The notes under the pieces were generated by a model. That model did not search any database. It was not told where the DNA came from and saw only the letters and a program-made list of their open reading frames with translations. Both the position numbers and the translations under genes were made by a program. Shown here in pieces: positions 24,688-32,798 of a DNA stretch of 64,000 nucleotides (its first letter is position 1; each line of letters starts with the position of its first letter). Location of the stretch: assembly GCF_028475105.1 (NCBI RefSeq), contig NZ_CP116936.1:1116001-1180000 (forward strand), written 5' to 3'. Origin of the DNA: Micromonospora sp. LH3U1. GTDB lineage: Bacteria > Actinomycetota > Actinomycetes > Mycobacteriales > Micromonosporaceae.

Positions 24688-26085
24688 ATGCGCGCTGAGC
24701 GTGTGGATCACCCAATTGACCATCATCAAGCGGTGGACACGCTGCGGCGGTCGTACGCCGCGGTGCCCACGGGTGAGCCTGTCCGGCTCGCCAAACGGAC
24801 CTCCAACCTGTTCCGTCCCCGATCCGCTCCGCGGGTTCCGGGGCTCGACGTCAGTGGCCTGAACGGCGTGCTGTCGGTCGACCCGACCGCCCGCACCGCC
24901 GATGTTCAGGGCATGTGCACCTATGAGGATCTGGTCGACGCGACGCTGCCGCACGGGCTGATGCCGCTGGTGGTGCCGCAGTTGCGCACCATCACCCTGG
25001 GCGGCGCGGTGACCGGCCTCGGGATCGAGTCGACCTCGTTCCGCAACGGCCTGCCGCACGAGTCGGTGCGGGAGTTGGACGTGCTCACCGGCTCCGGCGA
25101 GATCATCACCGCCCGACCGGACGGCGAGCACGCCGACCTGTTCACCGCGTTCCCCAACTCGCTGGGCAGCCTCGGTTACGCCACCCGGTTACGCATCGAG
25201 CTGCAACCGGTCGGCCGGTACGTGGCGTTGCGCAACGTCCGGTTCACCCAACTGGAGGCGCTCACCGACGCGATCGCCGAGGTCAGCGCGACCCGGTCCT
25301 GGGCCGGGGAGCCGGTCGACGCGATGGACGGGGTGATGTTCAGCCCCGGCGAGGCGTACCTGGTGTTCGCCACGTTCACCGACACGGCCGACCCGCCGAG
25401 CGACTACACCGGCCAGGCGATCTACTACCGGTCGCTGCGCCAGCGCACCCGGGACGTGCTCACCGCGTACGACTATCTCTGGCGCTGGGACACCGACTGG
25501 TTCTGGTGCTCGGCGGCGTTCGGCGCGCAGCACCCGGTCGTGCGCAGGCTCTGGCCGGCGCGTTACCGGCGCAGCGACTTCTACCACCGGCTGGTCCGCC
25601 TTGAGCATCGGCATCAGGTGGCGGCCCGGATCGACCGGCTGCGTGGGCAGCCGGCCCGGGAGCGGGTCGTGCAGGACGTGGAGATCCCGCTGAACCAGAC
25701 GGCCGACTTCCTGCGCTGGTTCGCGGACAGGGTGGGGATGAACCCGGTGTGGCTGTGCCCGCTGCGACTGCGGGAGGCGACGGGCCCCGGCTCGGCGCGG
25801 TCGTGGCCGCTGTATCCACTCCACGCGGGGCAGGACTACGTCAACATTGGGTTCTGGGGGAGCGTGCCGATCGCACCGGGCGCCGCCGACGGCGACGTCA
25901 ACCGCACGATCGAACGCAGGGTGTCGGAGTCGGGCGGGCACAAGTCGCTCTACTCCGACGCGTACTACGACCGGGACGCCTTCGATCGCCTGTACGGCGG
26001 CGATACGTGGCGCGCGGTGAAAGACCGCTACGACCCGGACCACCGGCTGACGGGACTGTACGAAAAGGCGGTAGCACGAGCATGA
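24688..26085 (+). CDS. tmsA: FAD-linked reductase for 10-methyl fatty acids (TmsA/BfaA-like)
   Basis: Product of 465 residues in the FAD_binding_4/DWARF1 family. In mycobacteria BfaA/TmsA reduces a 10-methylene acyl chain to the 10-methyl group. Visible: FAD-binding stretch with LNGVLSVDPTARTADVQGMCTYED, LRTITLGGAVTGLGIESTSFRNGLPHE, and FPNSLGSLGYATRLR. It overlaps the methyltransferase gene by 4 nt (ATGA), the conserved pair order. 10-methyl C17 and C18 acids are typical of this group of bacteria. The third gene of some clusters, tmsC, is absent here. Confidence 0.86.
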   Translation: MRAERVDHPIDHHQAVDTLRRSYAAVPTGEPVRLAKRTSNLFRPRSAPRVPGLDVSGLNGVLSVDPTARTADVQGMCTYEDLVDATLPHGLMPLVVPQLRTITLGGAVTGLGIESTSFRNGLPHESVRELDVLTGSGEIITARPDGEHADLFTAFPNSLGSLGYATRLRIELQPVGRYVALRNVRFTQLEALTDAIAEVSATRSWAGEPVDAMDGVMFSPGEAYLVFATFTDTADPPSDYTGQAIYYRSLRQRTRDVLTAYDYLWRWDTDWFWCSAAFGAQHPVVRRLWPARYRRSDFYHRLVRLEHRHQVAARIDRLRGQPARERVVQDVEIPLNQTADFLRWFADRVGMNPVWLCPLRLREATGPGSARSWPLYPLHAGQDYVNIGFWGSVPIAPGAADGDVNRTIERRVSESGGHKSLYSDAYYDRDAFDRLYGGDTWRAVKDRYDPDHRLTGLYEKAVARA

Positions 26086-27425
26086 GCCTGACTGACAGAG
26101 ATCAGGGGGCGGCGAGCGTCCCCGCCACACCGCCAGCGGGGGGCGGACGCACGGCTCCGACCGTGGCGGATGTCATCCGCACGGTCACCACGGGGTCGTT
26201 GCCGGTGCGGATCACCGGGTACGACGGCAGCGCCGTTGGCCCGTCCGACGCCGGCATCACCCTGGCGATCCGTTCCGAGCGGGGTTTGTCGTACCTGCTC
26301 ACCGCGCCCGGCGACCTGGGCATGGCGCGGGCCTACGTCAGTGGCGACCTGGCGTTGCAGGGGGTGCACCCGGGCGACCCGTACGAGGCGCTGCGGGTGC
26401 TCAAGGACGAGCTGCGGGTGCGCCCACCGTCGCTGGCCGATGGGCTGGCGCTGGTCCGTGGGCTGGGTTGGGAGCGGCTGATGCCGCCGCCGGCCCCACC
26501 GCAGGAGGCGCAGCCGCGGTGGAAGCGGGTGATGAACGGGCTGCGGCACTCGCGGGTCCGCGACAGCACGGCGATCTCGCACCACTACGACGTCTCGAAC
26601 GCCTTCTACGAGAAGGTGCTCGGCCCGTCGATGACGTACACCTGCGCGGTCTACCGGTCTCCGGACGACACGCTGGAGCAGGCCCAGGCCGCGAAGTACG
26701 ACCTGGTGGCCGGCAAGCTGGCGCTCAAGAAGGGGATGCGGCTGCTGGATGTGGGCTGCGGCTGGGGTGGCATGGTGCGGCACGCCGCACGCGAGTACGG
26801 CGTGAAGGCGCTCGGGGTGACCCTGTCGAAGGCGCAGGCGCAGTGGGCGCAGGCCGCGATCGAGCGGGAGGGGTTGACCGGGCTGGCCGAGGTGCGGCAC
26901 ATGGACTACCGGGACGCACCGGCGGAGCAGTTCGACGCCATCTCGTCGATCGGGTTGACCGAGCACATCGGGGTGCGCAACTACCCGGCCTACTTCGGGG
27001 CGCTGCGTGATCGGCTGCGGCAGGGCGGGCGTCTGCTCAACCACTGCATCACCCGCGCGGACAATCGGGCGCCGCACCGCTCCGGCGCGTTCATCGACCG
27101 GTACGTCTTCCCGGACGGGGAGTTGGCCGGTCCGGGCCGGCTGATCAGCGAGTTGCACGACGCCGGGCTGGAAGTGCACCACGAGGAGAACCTGCGCCAG
27201 CACTACGCGCTGACGCTGGCCGCCTGGTGCCGCAACCTGGTCGAGCACTGGGACTTCTGCGTCTCGGAGGTGGGCGCGGGCACTGCCCGGGTGTGGGGGC
27301 TGTACATGGCCGGGTCGCGGATGGCGTTCGAGCGCAACGGCATCCAGCTGCATCAGGTGCTGGCCACCCACAACGGCCCCGAGGGTGTGAACGGCTACCC
27401 GCTGCGGCCGGACTGGCTGCCGTGA
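26082..27425 (+). CDS. tmsB: SAM-dependent cyclopropane synthase-like methyltransferase (TmsB/BfaB-like)
   Basis: Product of 447 residues. N-terminal helical extension of about 140 residues as in bacterial CFA synthases, then a SAM-binding domain: LLDVGCGWGGMVRHAAREYG, with SHHYDVSNAFYEKVLG before it and SIGLTEHIGVRNY after it. It methylenates an unsaturated acyl chain on a phospholipid; with the upstream reductase the product is a 10-methyl fatty acid rather than a cyclopropane. ATG 26082 overlaps the tmsA stop. A hairpin terminator follows. Confidence 0.88.
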   Translation: MSLTDRDQGAASVPATPPAGGGRTAPTVADVIRTVTTGSLPVRITGYDGSAVGPSDAGITLAIRSERGLSYLLTAPGDLGMARAYVSGDLALQGVHPGDPYEALRVLKDELRVRPPSLADGLALVRGLGWERLMPPPAPPQEAQPRWKRVMNGLRHSRVRDSTAISHHYDVSNAFYEKVLGPSMTYTCAVYRSPDDTLEQAQAAKYDLVAGKLALKKGMRLLDVGCGWGGMVRHAAREYGVKALGVTLSKAQAQWAQAAIEREGLTGLAEVRHMDYRDAPAEQFDAISSIGLTEHIGVRNYPAYFGALRDRLRQGGRLLNHCITRADNRAPHRSGAFIDRYVFPDGELAGPGRLISELHDAGLEVHHEENLRQHYALTLAAWCRNLVEHWDFCVSEVGAGTARVWGLYMAGSRMAFERNGIQLHQVLATHNGPEGVNGYPLRPDWLP

Positions 27426-27449
27426 CCGCCTGCTGACTGCTGTCGCCCG

Positions 27450-27478
27450 AAGCCGCGCCGAGAAAGTTGGCGCGGCTT
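27450..27478 (+). terminator. Terminator of the tmsAB operon
   Basis: Perfect 10-bp stem AAGCCGCGCC (27450-27459) with GGCGCGGCTT (27469-27478), loop GAGAAAGTT, followed by CTCGCG. Confidence 0.75.
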
Positions 27479-27490
27479 CTCGCGAACCGA

Positions 27491-27517
27491 TTGACAAACT
27501 AATTTTGTACGTACAAA
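27491..27517 (+). promoter_or_regulatory. Promoter with palindromic operator for the ArsR-type gene
   Basis: TTGACA at 27491-27496 is a perfect -35. The 12-bp palindrome TTGTACGTACAA (27505-27516) overlaps the -10 region (TACAAA 27512-27517). ATG 27529 lies just downstream with no ribosome-binding site. The arrangement suggests self-repression by the encoded HTH protein. Confidence 0.55.
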
Positions 27518-27528
27518 CTGATTTTGCC

Positions 27529-28086
27529 ATGAGAGACGTCCTGTACCTGGAACAGATCGAGCAGGCCGAAGTCCTGCTCAAGCCGCAGCGCGTCGAGGTG
27601 CTGCGGCAACTCGCCGAGCCGCGCACCTGCACCGAGGTCGCGGCCCGACTCGACCAGACGCCACAGCGCGTCTACTACCACGTCAAACAGCTCGTCGCGG
27701 CCGGGCTGGTCGAGCTGGTCAACGAGCGCAAGGTTCGCGGCATCACCGAGGGGATCTACCAGGCCGCTGCCCGGGCGTACTGGCTGTCCCCCCGGCTCGT
27801 CGGCCGGATCGGGCTGCGCCGGGCCCGCGACGAGCTGAGCCTGGGCTACCTGCTCGACCTGATGGAAGAGGTCCAGGCCGACATCGCCGCCCTGGACCGG
27901 GCGGCGCCCGAGCTGCCCTCGATCGGGGTCTCCGGCGAGATCCGGGTGCCGGCCGAGCAGCGCCAGGAGTTCCTGCACGACCTGCAAACCGCACTTCAGG
28001 ACTTGTTCACCCGCTACGGCGGCAGCGAAGGAGATGCCTTCAAGCTCGCCGTCGCCTGCTATCCGAAAGGAAACGACCATGAGTGA
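27529..28086 (+). CDS. ArsR-type HTH transcriptional regulator
   Basis: Product of 185 residues. Winged-helix segment at about 20-70: LLKPQRVEVLRQLAEPRTCTEVAARLDQTPQRVYYHVKQL. The rest is a helical C-terminal part with no cysteine metal site, so it is not a classical metal sensor. It overlaps the next gene (SRPBCC protein) by 8 nt, the frequent ArsR-AHSA1 pairing. ATG 27529 was chosen over TTG 27505, because the latter lies inside the palindromic operator. Confidence 0.85.
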   Translation: MRDVLYLEQIEQAEVLLKPQRVEVLRQLAEPRTCTEVAARLDQTPQRVYYHVKQLVAAGLVELVNERKVRGITEGIYQAAARAYWLSPRLVGRIGLRRARDELSLGYLLDLMEEVQADIAALDRAAPELPSIGVSGEIRVPAEQRQEFLHDLQTALQDLFTRYGGSEGDAFKLAVACYPKGNDHE

Positions 28087-28942
28087 ACCGCTGAAGGTCC
28101 AGGCCCGACTCTCCGCGCCCGTCGGCCGCGTCCGCGAGGCCCTGACCGACCCGGCCGAGCTGCGTCTCTGGCTGGCCGAGCACGCCGAGGTCGAGCTGCC
28201 CCAGCGGTACGAGTTCTGGGGCCGCTACACGCCCGAGGGCGACGAACCACACCAGCAACTGCTGCACGCCGACGACGACACGCTGCGCTTCAGCTGGCTG
28301 CTCGACGGGGTGAAGACCACCACCGAGTTCCAGCTGACCGCCGAGGGCACGGACAACACCGTGCTGACGCTGACGCAGAGCCACTTCGACTTCGCGGAGG
28401 CGATGAGCGGCTCCAGCATCCGCGGCGTGCTCCAGACATACTGGGCGCTCGCCATCGCCAACCTGGCCTCCCACCTGGAGGGCCGGCCGCTGCTGCCCCG
28501 CACCGACTTCACCTCCGCCGAGCTGCGCGGCGAGCTGGTCATCGCCGCCCCCGCCGACAAGGTGTGGGAGTCGCTGACCGATTCCGAGCAGGCCAGCGCC
28601 TGGTTCGGGTTCCCGATCGGCATCGAGCCCTGGGTCGGCGGCCGGTACGCCATGGGTGGGTTCGACGCCGGCTACGCGGCCAAGGTGATCGACCTGGACC
28701 CCGGCCGGCAGATGTCCGTCGACTGGGGCCCCACCGGCGTGACGAGCTGGGAGCTGGCCGAGTCCGGTGGCCGGACCACGCTCACGTTCGTGCAGAGCGG
28801 CTTCGACGAGGCCAACCCCCCGTACGCGGCCTGGACCGGGTCGGTGGCCGGGCTGGCCGAGCTGCGGCGCTTCCACGAGGTGTCGGACTGGCAGCCGATC
28901 TGGCTCCCTGCCGAGATCCCCGGCCTGGAGCCCGCCAGCTGA
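28079..28942 (+). CDS. Double SRPBCC (AHSA1-like) protein
   Basis: Product of 287 residues with two tandem START-like domains: residues about 1-140 (VQARLSAPVGRVREALTDPAELRLWL) and 150-287 (ELVIAAPADKVWESLTDSEQASAWFGFPIG). Each has the hydrophobic-pocket fold that binds lipids, polyketides or small ligands. AAGGA lies upstream of ATG 28079. It is coupled to the ArsR-type regulator, suggesting a ligand-controlled pair, but the ligand is not known. Confidence 0.85.
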   Translation: MSEPLKVQARLSAPVGRVREALTDPAELRLWLAEHAEVELPQRYEFWGRYTPEGDEPHQQLLHADDDTLRFSWLLDGVKTTTEFQLTAEGTDNTVLTLTQSHFDFAEAMSGSSIRGVLQTYWALAIANLASHLEGRPLLPRTDFTSAELRGELVIAAPADKVWESLTDSEQASAWFGFPIGIEPWVGGRYAMGGFDAGYAAKVIDLDPGRQMSVDWGPTGVTSWELAESGGRTTLTFVQSGFDEANPPYAAWTGSVAGLAELRRFHEVSDWQPIWLPAEIPGLEPAS

Positions 28943-28955
28943 GTCGCCTCGCCTT

Positions 28956-29027
28956 GATCGTGCTCGATCAGGGATGTAGTGGCCTCGATCGCTCCCGAGG
29001 GCACTACATCCTGGATCGAGCACGATC
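28956..29027. repeat. GATC-tipped inverted repeat, copy 3
   Basis: 26-nt arms at 28956-28981 and 29002-29027, 24 of 26 paired, beginning and ending with GATC and containing a second inner GATC. The 20-nt centre includes CCTCG/CGAGG, extending the hairpin. Located after the SRPBCC stop and before the zinc-ribbon gene. Confidence 0.85.
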
Positions 29028-29107
29028 TTGAGCCAGCGGGCCGAGGTTGTCCTGATTCGTTGGCTGGATCTGGTGACTTTTCGGGGTTGAGTGGGTACTG
29101 GCGGGCG

Positions 29108-29341
29108 ATGTTCTTCATCTTTGGTCTGCGTACCAAGGTCGACCGGTCCGGTGTCGTGCAGCAGGTCTGCCGCCACTGCGGCAACCAGGCCGCGCAGGTG
29201 ATCACCCGTCGGTCGACGAAATTCACCCTCTTCTTCATTCCTTTGATCCCGATCCGCACCCGGTACGCGCAGCAGTGCACGTTCTGTGGGGCGGAGTACG
29301 AGATTTCCAAGTCCGACGCCGAGCGCCTTCCGGTCGGCTGA
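29108..29341 (+). CDS. Small zinc-ribbon membrane-associated protein
   Basis: Product of 77 residues starting MFFIFGLRTK. Two CxxC pairs, CRHCGNQ and CTFCGAEYEI, form a zinc ribbon; between them lies the hydrophobic segment FTLFFIPLIPI. It matches the zinc_ribbon_15 type of small actinobacterial proteins of unknown function. The start ATG 29108 is assigned from the family pattern; the frame extends upstream into the inverted repeat. Confidence 0.85.
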   Translation: MFFIFGLRTKVDRSGVVQQVCRHCGNQAAQVITRRSTKFTLFFIPLIPIRTRYAQQCTFCGAEYEISKSDAERLPVG

Positions 29342-29648
29342 TCCTTCGATGGAACGCTTCCTCTGCTGGCTGATCGGTCGACCATCGCCACCGGTCGACG
29401 CGGCGGTCCACACCGTTGCCCGCCCGCCCTGCACCCCCGGTCGGCGTAAACGCCGCCGCGCACGCCGCCCACTCCCCGGCACCACACTGCCCCGGTCACC
29501 CTGGAACCGCTCCGGCGGCCGCTGACCCTGGCCGGGCCGGCACGGGTGTCGGACCCTGGCGGCGTACCTGAGTGGTGGTTAGGCTTTCGGGGTTTGCCGT
29601 GGACCGGTCCTCCCGAGGGTGCACGCACGACGAAGAGCCGGAGCGACC
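29342..29648. other. Gap with at most a doubtful small ORF
   Basis: 307 bp. A frame from ATG 29349 to 29525 would encode about 58 residues, very rich in Arg and Pro, without a ribosome-binding site. It is probably not a gene. No RNA gene or clear terminator was seen. Confidence 0.4.
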
Positions 29649-31904
29649 GTGTCCCGTCAGGACGTGAAGCAGGCTGCGGGGAAGCTCAACCCCGCCGGTG
29701 CGTACGTCGCGGCTGGGGTCATCCTCATCGAGGCGTGCTGGCTGTTCGCCGCGTTGCCCGGCGCCGCGCTGGTCAGTGACCTCGGCGGGATGGTGGTGGC
29801 CGGCTGGGCGACGGTCGCGTGCGTCGGGGTGGCCCGTCGGCACCCGGCACCGCTGCGCCGGTTCTGGGCGCTGCTCGCCGTCACCATGGGGCTCGCCGCG
29901 CTGGGTCGGGCGATCTGGACGGTGCAGCGGCTCGTCGGCGGCGACCTGCCGCACACGCCGGTGGTCGGGGTGGTCTTCACCGCCGGCATCCTCACCGGAA
30001 CGGCCGCGCTGCTCAGCTCGCCGTCCGCGCCACGGACCGCGGTCGGGCGGGCCCGTACGTTGCTGGATGGGGTGATCGTCGCGCTGGCCCTGGTGCCGAT
30101 CGGTTGGGTGCTGGTCTTCCGCGGGGTGGCCGCCGCCGAGTTGGCCGACCCGGCGCGCACGCTGGGGCTGCTCTACCCGATGTTCGACCTGATGCAGCTC
30201 ACCATCCTGGTCGCGGTCTCCGGCCCGGCCCGGCCGATGTGGCGGCCGATGACCGTCCTCGCGGCGAGCCTCACCCTGCGGGTCGTCGCCGACGTCGTCT
30301 ACGTGTCGCTGGTCGCCCGTGCCGACTACGTGGCCGGTCACCCGATCGACCTGTGTTGGCCGCTGAGCTACCTGCTCATCGGCCTGGCCACCCGAAACCG
30401 GCCGCCGCCGGACTGCGACGGCACGGACGACACCGCCGAGTCGCCGTTGCCGCCCTGGTGGCGGGTGGCGTTGCCGTACCTGCCGGTGGGTGGGGCGATC
30501 ATCGCGGTGGTGCTGGCCCGTCGACCCACCGGGCAGACCCCGCAGCTGGTCTTCGTGACCATGATGGTGTTGCTCGCGGCCCTCGCCGTGCGGCAGGGGT
30601 TGGCCGCCAACGAGAACCTGCGGCTGGTGGCCCGGCTGCGCCGGCTCGCGTACGGCGACCAGCTCACCGGGCTGCCCAACCGGCTGCTGTTCAACCGGCG
30701 GCTGCGCCTGGCCCTGCGTGATGGGCGGCCGGTGGCCGTGCTGCTCCTCGACCTGGACGGGTTCAAGCAGGTCAACGACCGGTTCGGGCACGCCACCGGC
30801 GACACTCTGCTGACCGCGCTGGCGGCCCGGATGCGGTCCGCCGTAAACGGCGACGGCACCATCGCCCGGCTCGGCGGGGACGAGTTCGCGGTGCTGGTCC
30901 ACGGCGACCGCCCAGTCTCACCCGAGCGGCTCGCCGAGCGTCTGCTGGACGCGCTGCGGCCCTCCGACGGCGAGGAGGACGTTGGCGTGCACCCGTCGGC
31001 CAGCATCGGCATCGCCGAGTTCGGCCCGCAGCACGCCTCCCACACCGATCTGCTGCGCGACGCCGACATCGCCATGTACGCGGCCAAGGCGGCCGGGAAG
31101 TCCGCGTACCGGACGTGCACCCCGACGCTGCGCGAGTCGGCCGTCTCCCGCGCCGAGCTGATCGCCGACCTGCGCCGCGCGGTCGACGAGGAGCAGCTGC
31201 ACCTGGAGTTCCAACCCATCGTCGACCTGGCCACCGGCGCGGTACGCAGCGCCGAGGCGCTGGTGCGTTGGCGGCACCCCCGCCTGGGGGTGCTGCCGCC
31301 GGCGAAGTTCCTGCCGCTGGCCGAGGAGACCGGGCTGATCCTGCCGATCGACCGCTGGGTGATCCACGAGGCGTGCCGGGCTGCCGCGACCTGGCGGGGC
31401 CGGGCGCCGGAGGCGACCGTCGCGGTGAACATCGCCGCCGCGCACCTGCGCCGGCCGGACCTGATCGCCACGGTCACCGCGGCCATCAGCGCCGCCGGGC
31501 TGGCGCCGCGGGCGTTGACGCTGGAGCTGACCGAGTCGGCGTTGATCGAGGGCACCGACGCGGTGCTGGAGCGGCTGCACCAGCTCCGGGAGCTGGGCAT
31601 CAGGATCGCCATCGACGACTTCGGCACGGGCTACTCGTCGCTGAGCTACCTGCACCGCATCCCGGCCACCGAGCTGAAGATCGACCGGTCGTTCGTGGCT
31701 CGGCTGGGGACGGACGACCGGGCGTACGCCACGGTGGAGATGGTCACCCGCCTGGCCGGCGCGTTCGACCTGGCGGTGGTCGCCGAGGGGGTGGAGACCG
31801 AGCGCCAGCACGAGGCGGTCGCCGCGATCGGCTGCCCGCGCGGTCAGGGCTATCTGTACGGGCGGCCGGCCGGCCCGGCCATGGTGGGCCAGAATCGGGC
31901 TTGA
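29649..31904 (+). CDS. Membrane GGDEF-EAL protein (c-di-GMP turnover)
   Basis: Product of 751 residues. N-terminal part to about 330 has eight to nine hydrophobic segments (MASE-like sensor). GGDEF domain next: active loop RLGGDEFAVL intact, preceded by LDLDGFKQVNDRFGH. EAL domain last: EALVRW, metal and catalytic residues in VAVNIAA, ELTES, IDDFGTGYSS, LKIDRSF and AEGVETE all present. Both halves could be active, giving a bifunctional cyclase/phosphodiesterase. GTG 29649 follows GGAG. c-di-GMP governs development in actinomycetes. Confidence 0.93.
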   Translation: MSRQDVKQAAGKLNPAGAYVAAGVILIEACWLFAALPGAALVSDLGGMVVAGWATVACVGVARRHPAPLRRFWALLAVTMGLAALGRAIWTVQRLVGGDLPHTPVVGVVFTAGILTGTAALLSSPSAPRTAVGRARTLLDGVIVALALVPIGWVLVFRGVAAAELADPARTLGLLYPMFDLMQLTILVAVSGPARPMWRPMTVLAASLTLRVVADVVYVSLVARADYVAGHPIDLCWPLSYLLIGLATRNRPPPDCDGTDDTAESPLPPWWRVALPYLPVGGAIIAVVLARRPTGQTPQLVFVTMMVLLAALAVRQGLAANENLRLVARLRRLAYGDQLTGLPNRLLFNRRLRLALRDGRPVAVLLLDLDGFKQVNDRFGHATGDTLLTALAARMRSAVNGDGTIARLGGDEFAVLVHGDRPVSPERLAERLLDALRPSDGEEDVGVHPSASIGIAEFGPQHASHTDLLRDADIAMYAAKAAGKSAYRTCTPTLRESAVSRAELIADLRRAVDEEQLHLEFQPIVDLATGAVRSAEALVRWRHPRLGVLPPAKFLPLAEETGLILPIDRWVIHEACRAAATWRGRAPEATVAVNIAAAHLRRPDLIATVTAAISAAGLAPRALTLELTESALIEGTDAVLERLHQLRELGIRIAIDDFGTGYSSLSYLHRIPATELKIDRSFVARLGTDDRAYATVEMVTRLAGAFDLAVVAEGVETERQHEAVAAIGCPRGQGYLYGRPAGPAMVGQNRA

Positions 31905-31922
31905 CCCTGACGTAGCGGCAGG
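31901..31922 (+). promoter_or_regulatory. MerR-type promoter/operator for the TipA-like gene
   Basis: TTGACC (31901-31906) overlaps the GGDEF-EAL stop codon. The interrupted inverted repeat CCTGACG-TAG-CGGCAGG (31906-31922, one mismatch) follows directly, resembling the operators that MerR/TipA proteins bind in promoters with long spacers. The -10 is not clear. Confidence 0.5.
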
Positions 31923-31954
31923 CGGGAGCCTGGTTCCCGGAAGGGAGGGGAACC

Positions 31955-32713
31955 ATGGCGTACACGGTGGGTCAGGTGGCGAAGGTCGCCGGGGTGACGG
32001 TCCGGACGTTGCATCACTACGACGAGATCGGGCTGCTCTCGCCGAGCGGGCGGACCTCGGCCGGCTACCGCCGCTACGACGACTCGGACCTGCAGCGGTT
32101 GCAACTCGTCCTGTACTACCGCGAGCTGGGTTTCCCGCTTGAGGAGATCACGGCGATCATCGACGACCCGGCGGCCGACCCGGCCGCGCACCTGCGCCGT
32201 CAGCACGAGCTGCTGACGGTCCGGGTCAAGCGGTTGCAGGAGATGGTCACGGCGATCGAATTCGCGATGGAGGCGAGCAAGGTGAACATCCAACTCACCC
32301 CGGAGGAGCGGTTCGAGGTCTTCGGTGACTTCACGCCGGAGGAGCACGAGGCCGAGGCGGAGCGGCGGTGGGGCGACACCGACGCGTACCGGGAGTCGAA
32401 CCGGCGGGCCTCCCGCTACAGCAAGGACGACTGGCTGCGGATCAAGGCGGAGAACGAGGACTGGGGTCGGCGGATCGTCGCGGTGCTGGCCTCGGGCGCC
32501 CCGGCGGACAGCCCGGAGGCGATGGAGTTGGCCGAGGAGCATCGACAGATCATCGATCGCTGGTTCTACGAGTGCTCGTACGAGATGCAGACCGGGTTGG
32601 CCGACATGTACCTGGCCGACGAGCGGTTCACCGCGCACTACGAGAACATCGCCCCGGGCCTGGCGGCGTACCTGAACGAGGCGATCCACGCCAACGCGAT
32701 CAGCCGCGCGTGA
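31955..32713 (+). CDS. TipA-like MerR-family regulator
   Basis: Product of 252 residues. MerR HTH 1-70 (TVGQVAKVAGVTVRTLHHYDEIGLL, GYRRYDDSDLQRL), a coiled-coil linker, and a C-terminal TipAS-like helical domain (about 115-252). In Streptomyces TipAS binds thiopeptide antibiotics and activates its own promoter. Here it probably senses hydrophobic or peptide-like drugs. An excellent ribosome-binding site (GGGAGGGGAACC) precedes the ATG. Confidence 0.9.
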   Translation: MAYTVGQVAKVAGVTVRTLHHYDEIGLLSPSGRTSAGYRRYDDSDLQRLQLVLYYRELGFPLEEITAIIDDPAADPAAHLRRQHELLTVRVKRLQEMVTAIEFAMEASKVNIQLTPEERFEVFGDFTPEEHEAEAERRWGDTDAYRESNRRASRYSKDDWLRIKAENEDWGRRIVAVLASGAPADSPEAMELAEEHRQIIDRWFYECSYEMQTGLADMYLADERFTAHYENIAPGLAAYLNEAIHANAISRA

Positions 32714-32798
32714 CCGGGTGCGGTCCGGCTAGTCTGGCCGGACCGCATCGCGGTGAGCGTCGATCGGCGACCGGCCGATGGCGTGCCGCTCGGGGGAG

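Noticed and set aside
26028..29485. Minus-strand frames 26028-27632 and 28040-29485
   Set aside because: Shadows of tmsB and of the regulator/SRPBCC genes; composition is not protein-like.
29496..30902. Minus-strand frame of 468 codons
   Set aside because: Antisense to the GGDEF-EAL gene; Gln/Arg/Gly-rich and without domain.
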